A stretch of 64,000 nucleotides of DNA from the NCBI RefSeq assembly GCF_037911585.1, contig NZ_JBAJNS010000001.1, forward strand, positions 1,549,001 through 1,613,000, written 5' to 3'. Below the pieces are notes generated by a model. That model saw only the letters and a list, made by a program, of their open reading frames with translations, had not been told where the DNA came from and did not search any database. The stretch's first letter is position 1; the number at the start of each line of letters is the position of its first letter. The position numbers and the translations under genes are program-made. The stretch comes from Streptomyces sp. GSL17-111 (GTDB taxonomy: Bacteria > Actinomycetota > Actinomycetes > Streptomycetales > Streptomycetaceae). This document shows positions 40,437-48,202 of the stretch, one piece after another.

Positions 40437-40907
40437 TCAGGGACGCCTGACCACGTAGGCCGCATCGTCGAACACGGAGGGCGACGAGGGCAGCTGCGGG
40501 GGGACGCCGGTCGTCCGGAGCGCCTGGTGTTCCCGGGGCGTGCCCCCGCCGTGGCGCAGGCGGCGCACGAGGCGGACGAGCTCGGCCGGCTCGAAGGGCT
40601 TGGCCAGGTAGGCGTCGACGCCGCGTCCGGAGCCGGACCGGGAGCAGGCGCTGACGATGGCGACGGGGATGTGCCGGGTGCGCGGGTCGGCGTGGAGCTG
40701 TTCGGCCGTGCGCAGCCCGTCCAGCCGGGGCATGGTCACGTCGAGGGTGATGACGTCGGGGCGGACGTCGTGGACGACGTCAAGGCACTCGGCACCGTCG
40801 GTCGCGGTCAGCACCTCGAAGCCGTCCAGTTCGAGGTTGACCCTGATCAGCTGCCGGATCACCGTGCTGTCGTCGACCACCAGCACCCGGCCGGATGCAC
40901 CTGCCAC
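40437..40907 (-). CDS. Stand-alone response-regulator receiver domain
   Basis: A 156-residue protein with a full CheY-like receiver (acidic pair D12-D13, phospho-acceptor D56 in ITLDVTMP, K103 in YLAKPF) and a short Arg/Pro-rich tail (about 117-156) without a DNA-binding motif. GTG start. No histidine kinase gene is adjacent. Likely acts by protein contact. Confidence 0.88.
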   Translation of the reverse strand: MAGASGRVLVVDDSTVIRQLIRVNLELDGFEVLTATDGAECLDVVHDVRPDVITLDVTMPRLDGLRTAEQLHADPRTRHIPVAIVSACSRSGSGRGVDAYLAKPFEPAELVRLVRRLRHGGGTPREHQALRTTGVPPQLPSSPSVFDDAAYVVRRP

Positions 40908-40962
40908 CCCGTCAGGGTAGGTGGCCCTTAGTGGACCCGTCCGACTTTTCCGCTTTTCCGCC

Positions 40963-41001
40963 CGGGCGGGGCGACCGGGCGGGGCCGCCGGGCGGGGCGA
41001 C
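40963..41001. repeat. 13-bp tandem repeat upstream of the receiver gene
   Basis: Three 13-base units (40963-40975, 40976-40988, 40989-41001) of the type CGGGCGGGGCGAC, the first and third identical, followed by a decayed fourth. It lies between the receiver start and the patatin stop, in the region where the receiver promoter should be. Confidence 0.75.
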
Positions 41002-41024
41002 CGGGCGGAACGCTGGCGGGCGGC

Positions 41025-41945
41025 TCACGTCCGCCAGACGGCGGCCACGGCGTCGACGGACGCGGCGGCCTGGGCACGTCCGGCGCGGGCCGCCGGGGCC
41101 CGGCGGCCCGGATCGAGCGGATTGCGTCCGAACGCCGCGCGGGCCGCCGCGTCCGGGATCACGACGGCCACCTGAGTGCCCGCCGCCCGCAGGCCCGCCA
41201 CCTGGTCCCGCAGGGTGGGCATCGGGCCGACGGCCCGGTGCATCGGCGCGAGCACGATCACCCGTTCGCAGCCCTCGGCGAGGTCGGCGTTGACGAGGGA
41301 CCGGGCGCCCCCGTCCATCCAGCGGCGCCCGCCGATGGCGACGGGCGGCCACACGCCGGGCACCGCACAGCTGGCCGTCACGGCGTCGACGAGCTCCGCG
41401 CCCGCGTCGGCGTCGAACGCCCGGAACGCGCCGCTCTCCGCGTCCACCGCCGTGACGAGGAGCCGCCGCTGCGGCCAGGTGTGGGACGGCAGTCGCTTCC
41501 CGATGACGGTGCGCTGGTCGGCGACGTCGTGGGTGCGGGCGGCCAGGGCGATGCGGCCCAGCCGCACGCCGAGGTCGGCCGCGCTCCGGGACCGGCGGAA
41601 GGCCAGGGCGAAGCGGCCGAGCGTCACCGGCCCGACCCGGGCCGCGTGCCGCTGCCCCTCGGCCCCGGCCGGGGGCTGCGGCGGGGACGTGGCGGCGGGG
41701 CGGCCCGGACCCCGGGGCTGCGGGCGGGGCCGCGCGGCGGGGCCCAGCTGCCGCGCGTACAGCTCGTCCAGCGTGCACAGGCCCGAGGTGATCTGGGCCC
41801 CGACGAGAGACCCGGCCGACGTGCCGATCACCACGTCGGCGTCGCTCACGTCGCAGCCCGCCTCGGCGAGTCCGGCCAGGAGTCCCGTCTCCCAGCCGAT
41901 TCCGGTCATCCCGCCACCGCCCAACACCAGTGCCGTTCGGCCCAT
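41025..41945 (-). CDS. Patatin-like phospholipase
   Basis: A 306-residue patatin-fold acyl hydrolase. The oxyanion loop is GGGGMTGIGWE at the N-terminus, the nucleophile elbow is GTSAGS and the catalytic Asp is in MDGGARS. An Arg/Pro/Gln-rich stretch (about 70-100) is inserted. ATG start with GGAGGGG upstream. It is divergent from the dedA gene. Substrate unknown; bacterial members include lipases and ExoU-like toxins, but the short length favours a housekeeping type. Confidence 0.88.
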   Translation of the reverse strand: MGRTALVLGGGGMTGIGWETGLLAGLAEAGCDVSDADVVIGTSAGSLVGAQITSGLCTLDELYARQLGPAARPRPQPRGPGRPAATSPPQPPAGAEGQRHAARVGPVTLGRFALAFRRSRSAADLGVRLGRIALAARTHDVADQRTVIGKRLPSHTWPQRRLLVTAVDAESGAFRAFDADAGAELVDAVTASCAVPGVWPPVAIGGRRWMDGGARSLVNADLAEGCERVIVLAPMHRAVGPMPTLRDQVAGLRAAGTQVAVVIPDAAARAAFGRNPLDPGRRAPAARAGRAQAAASVDAVAAVWRT

Positions 41946-42108
41946 TTCACCCCTCCACCGCCCACCCGGGAACTCCCGCGGTGCGCATGACGTTGGGGGC
42001 GGGGGCGACCCCGCCCGCTTCGGCGGCGACCCCCGTCCCGGGGCCCGTCGCGCCGCACCATAGGTTCTTCCACAGGAAGGCCTCGAACTCAATCCGTGAA
42101 GGCTGTGC

Positions 42109-42765
42109 ATGCGCTCCTTGAATCTGGCCCTGGAAGGCGAGCCCACCGGTGGTATCGCGGGCTGGGCCACCTCTCTGGTGGAGACCATGGGCGGGCCGGG
42201 CGCCGGCCTGGCGATCGCGCTGGAGAACCTCTTTCCCCCGCTCCCCAGTGAGATCATCCTGCCGCTGACCGGCTTCGCCGCCGGGCAGGGTGTCCTGACG
42301 CTGGCCTCCGCGCTGTTCTGGACGACGCTCGGCTCCGTCGTGGGGGCCGTGGCCCTGTACTGGATCGGCGCCCTGCTCGGCCGGGACCGCATGTTCGCCG
42401 TGTGGGACCGGCTGCCGCTGGTCAAGACGGCCGACCTGGTGCGCACGGAGGAGTGGTTCGCCAAGCACGGCAAGAAGGCGGTGTTCCTCGGCCGGATGGT
42501 GCCGGTCTTCCGCAGCCTGATCTCGGTCCCGGCCGGCGTGGAACGCATGTCGATGCCCACGTTCCTGGTCCTGACGACGCTGGGCAGTGCGATCTGGAAC
42601 ACCATCCTGGTCCTGGCCGGTTACTGGCTGGGCGACCAGTGGCACATCGTCGAGCAGTACGTCGGCGTGCTCTCCAAGGTGGTCGTCGTCCTGACGGCGG
42701 TCGCCCTCCTCGTCTTCCTCGCCCGCCGCATGAAGCCCGCCTCCGGCCGGCACCGGCGGTCCTGA
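42109..42765 (+). CDS. DedA-family membrane protein
   Basis: A 218-residue DedA/Tvp38-type protein, a family of lipid scramblases or transporters in envelope homeostasis. Contains the LENLFPPLPSEIILPLTGF segment and the family signature region GRMVPVFRSLISVPAGVERM (F/Y-x-R-x-x-P...R-x-x-x-s-x-x-A-G), with helices about 20-45, 50-75, 145-170 and 185-208. GAAGG seven bases before the ATG. Confidence 0.9.
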   Translation: MRSLNLALEGEPTGGIAGWATSLVETMGGPGAGLAIALENLFPPLPSEIILPLTGFAAGQGVLTLASALFWTTLGSVVGAVALYWIGALLGRDRMFAVWDRLPLVKTADLVRTEEWFAKHGKKAVFLGRMVPVFRSLISVPAGVERMSMPTFLVLTTLGSAIWNTILVLAGYWLGDQWHIVEQYVGVLSKVVVVLTAVALLVFLARRMKPASGRHRRS

Positions 42766-42788
42766 GCCGGACCGCGTGACGCAGCACG

Positions 42789-42822
42789 CGAGGGCGTGCC
42801 CGGGGCACCGGGCACGCCCTCG
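42789..42822. terminator. Bidirectional terminator, dedA / S8 protease
   Basis: 15-bp perfect stem (42789-42803 with 42808-42822) with a four-base loop, between convergent genes. Confidence 0.85.
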
Positions 42823-42852
42823 TCATGTCGGGGCCTTGGTGTCGGGGGCGGT

Positions 42853-44646
42853 CTACTGGGGGAAGCAGAAGGTGCTGGTGCCGAAGTTCCAGCACTGGAG
42901 GGTGCGGGTGGCGGTGTCGGTCTGACCGGCGGTGTCGGTGACGGTGAGGCGGACGGTGTAGTTCTGCTGGGCGGCGGGGTAGCGGTGGGAGACGGTGGCC
43001 CCGGTGCCGCCGGTGCCGTCGCCGAAGTCCCAGCGGTAGGAGGCGATGTCACCGTCGGGGTCGCTGGAGCCGGAGGCGTCGAAGTCGCAGACGTCCTGCA
43101 TGCAGAAGGCGGTGAAGGAGGCGGTGGGCTCCTCACCGGCCGGGGGCCGCCCGGCGCGCACGGTGCGGGTGGCGGTGTCGCGGTTGCCGTCTCCGTCGGT
43201 GACGGTCAGCGTCACCTCGTAGCTCCCGGCCGCCGCGTAGGTGTGCGAGGGGTTCACCCCGCCGCCCGACTCCCCGTCGCCGAAGTCCCAGGCGTAGGAG
43301 GCGATGTCACCGTCGGGGTCGGAGGAGCCGGAGGCGTCGAACGCACAGCTCGGCTCGGACTCCGAGCACTGGGCCGTGAACTCCGCGCTGGGCTCACCCG
43401 GCTCCGGAGCACCGCCCAGGCCCGACACGTCCAGCAGCAGGTTCGGCGAACCACCACCCGGGTTGCCCACCACACCCTGCTCGGCCGCACCCACGATCGC
43501 GTCCCGCACCTCACGCGGAGACGCGCCCGGGTTCCCCTCCAGGTACAGGGCCGCGGCACCGGCGGCGTGCGGGGCGGCCATGGAGGTGCCGCTCATGGTG
43601 CTGGAGCCGGTGTCGGAGCTGTGGCTGGCGGAGGTGATGTTGCCGCCGGGGGCGAAGAGGTCCAGGCAGCGGCCGTAGTTGGAGAAGCTGGACCGGCCGT
43701 CGCCCCGGTCGGTCGAGCCGAGCGTCAGTGCCTCGGGCACGTCGCCGGGCGAGGTCCCGCAGGCGTCGGTGCTGGAGTTGCCCGCCGCGATGGCGAACTG
43801 GATGCCCGCGTCGATCGCCCCCTGGGTGGCCTCGCGCAGGGCCTGCGGTTCGGCGTTCGGGCCGCCGGAGGTGAGGCTCATGTTGCCGACGGAGGGACCG
43901 TCGGCGTTCTGCGCGACCCAGTCCAGGCCCTCGATGGCGTCGCGGTCCGGTGCGCTGCCGTCGCAGCCGAGGACGCGGACGGCGACGAGGTCGACGTCCT
44001 TGGCGACGCCGTACTCCGCGCCGCCGATCGTCCCGGCCACATGGGTGCCGTGGCCGTTGCAGTCCTGCGCGGTGCCGTCCTCGTCGACGAAGTCGTAGCC
44101 GTGGGAAGCACGGCCCTCGAACGTCCGGTGGCTCGTGCGGATGCCGGAGTCCAGGACGTAGGCGGTGACGCCGCTGCCCGTGCCCGGGTAGGCGTACGCG
44201 TCGTCCAGCGCGCCGTCCACCCGGTCCAGCCCCCAGGACGGCGGCGCGGGCTGGGTGTCGCCGGCGGCCCGCACGAGCTGCGACTGCTGGACGTACTTCA
44301 CCTGCGGGTCGGCGGCCAGGCGTCGGGCCTGCCGCGCCGTCATGTCCGCCGCGAAGCCGCGCAGGACGCTGGTGTAGACGTGGTCCGCCGCGCCGCCGTA
44401 GCGGTCGGTCAGCTCCTCGGCCTGAGCGGCCACCCGCGCCTCGGCGCTCGCGGCGAGCGACGTCGCGCCGTCGAGGACCACGATGTACTGGCCCTCCAGC
44501 GCCCCCGGCGCACCGGCGCCGACGACCGGGCCCTCGGCCGCGTGCGCCGGGCCCGCCGCCAGGCCCACACCGGCCAGCGCGGCCGTCATGGCCAGACCCG
44601 TGCACCAGGCCGTCAGCCGACGGCGCCGTGTTCGGACGAGCTTCAT
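42853..44646 (-). CDS. Secreted S8 subtilisin-like protease with two PKD domains
   Basis: A 597-residue extracellular protease. Signal peptide to about AHA-AEG (37), then an I9 inhibitor propeptide (52-125), the peptidase domain with catalytic D166 (VLDSG), H199 (GHGTH) and S355 (GTSMA), and two PKD domains (about 438-510 and 522-590) each with Y-x-WDFGDG. The I9 and catalytic parts match the proteinase K/aqualysin group. ATG start with GGAGGCAGG upstream. The PKD domains probably help bind insoluble protein. Confidence 0.94.
   Translation of the reverse strand: MKLVRTRRRRLTAWCTGLAMTAALAGVGLAAGPAHAAEGPVVGAGAPGALEGQYIVVLDGATSLAASAEARVAAQAEELTDRYGGAADHVYTSVLRGFAADMTARQARRLAADPQVKYVQQSQLVRAAGDTQPAPPSWGLDRVDGALDDAYAYPGTGSGVTAYVLDSGIRTSHRTFEGRASHGYDFVDEDGTAQDCNGHGTHVAGTIGGAEYGVAKDVDLVAVRVLGCDGSAPDRDAIEGLDWVAQNADGPSVGNMSLTSGGPNAEPQALREATQGAIDAGIQFAIAAGNSSTDACGTSPGDVPEALTLGSTDRGDGRSSFSNYGRCLDLFAPGGNITSASHSSDTGSSTMSGTSMAAPHAAGAAALYLEGNPGASPREVRDAIVGAAEQGVVGNPGGGSPNLLLDVSGLGGAPEPGEPSAEFTAQCSESEPSCAFDASGSSDPDGDIASYAWDFGDGESGGGVNPSHTYAAAGSYEVTLTVTDGDGNRDTATRTVRAGRPPAGEEPTASFTAFCMQDVCDFDASGSSDPDGDIASYRWDFGDGTGGTGATVSHRYPAAQQNYTVRLTVTDTAGQTDTATRTLQCWNFGTSTFCFPQ
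43017..43083. repeat. PKD-coding direct repeat, copy 2
   Basis: A 67-base segment matching 43275-43341 with only four mismatches. It codes the core of the second PKD domain and points to a recent duplication or gene conversion. Confidence 0.85.
43275..43341. repeat. PKD-coding direct repeat, copy 1
   Basis: Partner of 43017-43083, inside the first PKD domain of the same protease. Confidence 0.85.
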
Positions 44647-44812
44647 TGCCTGCCTCCGCATCGATGGCGACACCACGGCGTCCCCGGCCGTGGCGCCCCC
44701 ACGATGGGGCCGCGGGCCGGCCGGAACAATCCGGACAACGGTAGGTAGGTGCCGCTTAGGTGACCGCGGAGGTGTCGCGTGGGTGCCGTGCCGAGGCGCC
44801 CCGGGGCGGGCG

Positions 44813-45484
44813 TCAGCGGTAGGTGAGGAGGGCGGGCGTCGCGTCGAGGTGGTCGTGGGCGTTGAAGGTGACGCAGGTCAGCCCGCGTCGCCCGGAGATC
44901 ACCTTCGTGACACCGGTGTTGACGGTGACGGGGTTGAGGGCGCGCCACAGGGAGGCGTCACCGGCCAGCAGGCGGGAGACGACGAGCGAGACGGGTCCGC
45001 CGGACGTCACCACCAGCGTCGTCCCGCTCCGGGGGGCGCGCTCGGCGGCCCGCGCCAGGGCGGCGTCGACGCGGGTGGTGAAGGCGCCGAACGGCTCGGC
45101 GTAGTCCGCGTCGTGCTGCCCGCCCGTCCAGCGGGCCGTGGCCTGCTCGAACAGCTCCTGGAAGGCGCGCGGGGAGGCCAGCCGCCCGGCGGCGTCCACG
45201 AGCGGGGTGTGCGCGTCCATGACGCGCAGGTGGTCGAACTCGTCCCAGCCCGCGTCCGTCTCCACCTCGGGCGGGTCCGCCCAGCCCGCGCCCGCCAGCA
45301 GCGCCGCCGTCGTCTGGGCGTGGCGCGTGAGCGCGCCGCGCACCAGCCGCCCGGGGACGACGCCCCGGGCGGCCAGGGACGCGCCGAGGAGGCGGGCCTG
45401 CTCGTGGCCCGCCTCGGAGAGCGCGTCGTAGTCGGCGGCTCCGAAGGACGCCTGGCCGTGGCGGACGAGCAGCAGCACGCTCAC
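44813..45484 (-). CDS. Histidine-phosphatase-superfamily protein lacking the second His
   Basis: A 223-residue protein with the phosphoglycerate-mutase-like RHG motif (LVRHGQASFG, H9). The usual second catalytic histidine (VVSHGG) is replaced: the segment reads VVTSGGPVS. The protein may still bind phosphate through R8/H9, but turnover by the standard mechanism is doubtful. GTG start overlaps the phosphotransferase stop (GTGA). Last gene of the acyl-CoA dehydrogenase operon, where a phosphatase or phospho-ligand binder would fit with the kinase upstream. Confidence 0.85.
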   Translation of the reverse strand: MSVLLLVRHGQASFGAADYDALSEAGHEQARLLGASLAARGVVPGRLVRGALTRHAQTTAALLAGAGWADPPEVETDAGWDEFDHLRVMDAHTPLVDAAGRLASPRAFQELFEQATARWTGGQHDADYAEPFGAFTTRVDAALARAAERAPRSGTTLVVTSGGPVSLVVSRLLAGDASLWRALNPVTVNTGVTKVISGRRGLTCVTFNAHDHLDATPALLTYR

Positions 45485-46569
45485 CGGCCGGCCCGCCGCA
45501 TCACGCGCAGGCAGCGGCGTTCGAGCAGCCGCGTCATGAACCAGAAGTGCCGGAAGGCCGGGTTCGTGGTCTGCCGGTGGTGGTAGCGGTAGTAGATCTG
45601 CTGGCAGATGACGGCGAGCCGGAAGAGGCCGAAGACCTCGTAGAACGCCCATTCCCGCTCGGTGAGGGTCAGGCCGGTGCGGGAGGTGTAGTAGGCCACG
45701 ACCTCCGCGCGGGTGAGCATGCCGGGCAGGTGTGTCGGCTGGCGGCGGAAGCGCCGGAACACCGGCCCGTCGCCCGCCTCGACCCAGTAGGCCAGGGCGC
45801 CGCCGAGGTCCATCAGGGGGTCGCCGAGGGTGGCCATCTCCCAGTCGAGCAGACCGACCGGACGCGTCGGGTCGTCGGGGTCGAGGACGACGTTGTCGAA
45901 GCGGAAGTCGTTGTGGATGAGGCAGGTGCGTCGGTCGCCGGGCTGCTCCGCGTCCAGCCAGGCCATCACCTTCTCGAACGAACCCACGTTCCACGTCCGG
46001 GCCTTGCGGTAGCGCTGCGACCACCCGGCGACCTGCCGGGCGACGTAGCCCTCGCCCTTGCCCAGGTCGGTGAGGCCGGCCTCGTCCGGGTCGACGGAGT
46101 GCAGCGCGATCAGCAGGTCGAGGACGTTGACGCACAGCTCCCGCGTCCGCTCGGCCGTGAGCTCGACGTCGGGCGGCAGCTCCTTGCGGGGAATGGGCCC
46201 GGCCAGCCGCTCCATGACGTAGAACCGCGAGCCGATGACGGACTCGTCCGCGCAGAACGCCACCATCGCCGGGACGAACGGGAAGACGGGCGCGAGCCGC
46301 TCCTGGATGCGGTACTCGCGCCCCATGTCGTGGGCGCCCCGGGCCTTCTGACCACGCGGCGGACGGCGCAGGATCAGGTCGCGGCCGGGGTAGCGCAGCA
46401 GGTACGTGAGGTTGGACGCGCCGCCGGAGAACTGCCGCACCTGCGGCGCGCCCTCCAGGCCGGCCGGGTCGTCGGCGTGCTCCCGCAGCCAGCGGGCGAC
46501 GGCGTCGACGTCGAAGGCGTCCTCCTCGCGGACCTCACGGGCTCCGGAAACGCGCTCGGCCCCGCTCAC
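45481..46569 (-). CDS. APH/choline-kinase-like phosphotransferase (ACAD10/11- or LvaA-like)
   Basis: A 362-residue small-molecule kinase of the aminoglycoside phosphotransferase fold. The catalytic Brenner motif is LIHNDFRFDNVVLD and the metal-binding segment is GLLDWEMATLGDP; the N-lobe has SGGASNLTYLL. This branch is the one fused to acyl-CoA dehydrogenase in animal ACAD10/ACAD11 and encoded as LvaA in the levulinate operon of Pseudomonas putida, where it phosphorylates a 4-hydroxyacyl-CoA. GTG start overlaps the SDR stop. Antibiotic resistance is unlikely. Confidence 0.82.
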   Translation of the reverse strand: MSGAERVSGAREVREEDAFDVDAVARWLREHADDPAGLEGAPQVRQFSGGASNLTYLLRYPGRDLILRRPPRGQKARGAHDMGREYRIQERLAPVFPFVPAMVAFCADESVIGSRFYVMERLAGPIPRKELPPDVELTAERTRELCVNVLDLLIALHSVDPDEAGLTDLGKGEGYVARQVAGWSQRYRKARTWNVGSFEKVMAWLDAEQPGDRRTCLIHNDFRFDNVVLDPDDPTRPVGLLDWEMATLGDPLMDLGGALAYWVEAGDGPVFRRFRRQPTHLPGMLTRAEVVAYYTSRTGLTLTEREWAFYEVFGLFRLAVICQQIYYRYHHRQTTNPAFRHFWFMTRLLERRCLRVMRRAGR

Positions 46570-47318
46570 ACCAGCCTCCGGACGACGGAGAGGGGCAGGA
46601 CGCGCATGGCCAGCCCGATCGGCACCCACGGCCAGGCCGGCACGTACGCCTTGACGCGGCGCTTCTCGATGGCGGCGACCATCGCCCGGACCCCGGTCGG
46701 GGTGTCGACCATGAAGCGCGTCTTCTGCGCCACGTGGGCGTTCATCTCCGAGCGGATGTAGCCGGGGTAGATGACCGACACGTCCAGCCCGGGCACGCGC
46801 TCCGAGCGCAGCCCCTCGGCGAGCGCCGCGACGCCGGCCTTCGTGGCGGCGTACGTCGTCATGGCCTTGCGCATGCCGCGCAGCGCGGACATCGAGGAGA
46901 TCATCACCAGGTGGCCCCGGCCCTGGGCGCGGAAGACCTCCAGGGCCGCCTCGCTCTGGGCGAGGGCGCCGACGAAGTTGGTCATCGCCGTCTGCCGGTT
47001 GGCGTCGTGCCGCCCGGTGCCCAGGGCCGCGCCCTTGCCGAGGCCCGCGTTGACGATGACGCGGTCGATCGTGCCGAAGTCCTCGGCGAAGGCCCGGAAG
47101 ACGGTGTGGACGGCGTCCCCGTCGGTGACGTCGAGGGCCCGCACCTCCACCCGGCGGGCGGGGTGCGCGGCGGCGATCTCCTCCACCAGCGCCTTCAACC
47201 GGTCGGTGCGCCGGGCGCACAGCGCCAGGTCGTACCCGAGCGCGGCGAACTGCCGCGCCATCTCCTCACCGAGGCCGGCGCTGGCCCCGGTGATGAGGAT
47301 CGTGCCCTTGCCGCTCAT
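46566..47318 (-). CDS. SDR-family oxidoreductase (operon member 3)
   Basis: A 250-residue short-chain dehydrogenase with TGASAGLGEEMA cofactor motif, the NAG motif, catalytic serine in ISSMSA and YxxxK in YAATK. The C-terminal hydrophobic stretch (about 222-248) suggests membrane association. Its ends overlap both neighbours by four bases, so it is translated with them. Probable step: oxidation or reduction of a hydroxyacyl intermediate. Confidence 0.87.
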   Translation of the reverse strand: MSGKGTILITGASAGLGEEMARQFAALGYDLALCARRTDRLKALVEEIAAAHPARRVEVRALDVTDGDAVHTVFRAFAEDFGTIDRVIVNAGLGKGAALGTGRHDANRQTAMTNFVGALAQSEAALEVFRAQGRGHLVMISSMSALRGMRKAMTTYAATKAGVAALAEGLRSERVPGLDVSVIYPGYIRSEMNAHVAQKTRFMVDTPTGVRAMVAAIEKRRVKAYVPAWPWVPIGLAMRVLPLSVVRRLV

Positions 47319-48202
47319 GCCGTCCGCTCCTGCTCCCGCTGCTCGTCCGTCGACCGGTCCGATGTGTGCCGCCGGTCCGGTCCGTCCTGCTCCAGCCGTG
47401 CCTCCCCCTGTCGGATGCGCTGCCCGAAGCCGTACATCTGCCGGTCGTACAGCGGCCGCAGGAGCCGCTTGGCCCAGTACGCGCGCCGTCCCGGCCCGTC
47501 GGTGAGGATGACCGGTCTGCCCTTGCGGATCCCGGCCATGACCGTGGCGGCGATCTGGTCGGCGTCCAGGGGGGACCTGCCGATCAGCCGGGTCGCCACC
47601 TGCTCCATCAGGGGGTCGCTGCCGGGCAGGGACGCCGCGAGGTTGGTGCGGAAGAAGGACGGGCAGACGACGGACGTCGTCACGCCGTAGGGCGCGAGCT
47701 CGTAGCGCAGCGTCTCGCTCAGCGCGACGACGGCCGCCTTGACGGCGTTGTAGGAGCCGCTGGCCGGCGGGTGGGTGAGCCCTGCCATGGAGGCGGTGTT
47801 GACGATGTGCCCGGAGCCCTGCCGCTTCATCAGGGGCGTGAACGTGCGGCAGCCCCGCACGACGCCGAAGAGGTTGATGTCGGTGATCCAGCGCCAGTCG
47901 TCCATCGGGAGGACGTCGATGCGCCCGCCCGCCGCGACCCCGGCGTTGTTGACGAGGACGTCCAGGCCGCCCCAGTGCTCCTCGACCCAGGCGTGGGCGG
48001 CGGCCCAGTCCGCGTCGGAGGTGACGTCGAGCCGTAGGAAGGCCTCGCCTGGGGACGCCGCGCCTGGGGGCAGCGCGCCGGGCCGGTCCGCCGGGTCGGT
48101 GCGGTCGGTGACGAGGACGCGGTCGCCCTGGCGGGCGAAGGCGGTCGCCAGCGCCGCGCCCAGCCCGGAGGCGCCGCCGGTGATCAGGACCCGCCGGCTC
48201 AT
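47315..48202 (-). CDS. SDR-family oxidoreductase (operon member 2)
   Basis: A 295-residue short-chain dehydrogenase with TGGASGLGAALA, LVNNAG, catalytic serine in TASMAG and YxxxK in YNAVK. A charged C-terminal tail (about 255-295) is extra. ATG overlaps the acyl-CoA dehydrogenase stop (ATGA). It is not closely similar to the next SDR in its motifs, so two different redox steps are likely rather than a recent duplication. Confidence 0.87.
   Translation of the reverse strand: MSRRVLITGGASGLGAALATAFARQGDRVLVTDRTDPADRPGALPPGAASPGEAFLRLDVTSDADWAAAHAWVEEHWGGLDVLVNNAGVAAGGRIDVLPMDDWRWITDINLFGVVRGCRTFTPLMKRQGSGHIVNTASMAGLTHPPASGSYNAVKAAVVALSETLRYELAPYGVTTSVVCPSFFRTNLAASLPGSDPLMEQVATRLIGRSPLDADQIAATVMAGIRKGRPVILTDGPGRRAYWAKRLLRPLYDRQMYGFGQRIRQGEARLEQDGPDRRHTSDRSTDEQREQERTA

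Noticed and set aside
44796..44807. Short palindrome after the histidine-phosphatase gene as a terminator
   Set aside because: Only six base pairs of G/C with no loop; too weak to separate from background in this GC range.
45481..46569. Aminoglycoside resistance kinase
   Set aside because: The fold is shared, but the operon with an ACAD10/11-type dehydrogenase and SDRs points to acyl-CoA metabolism.
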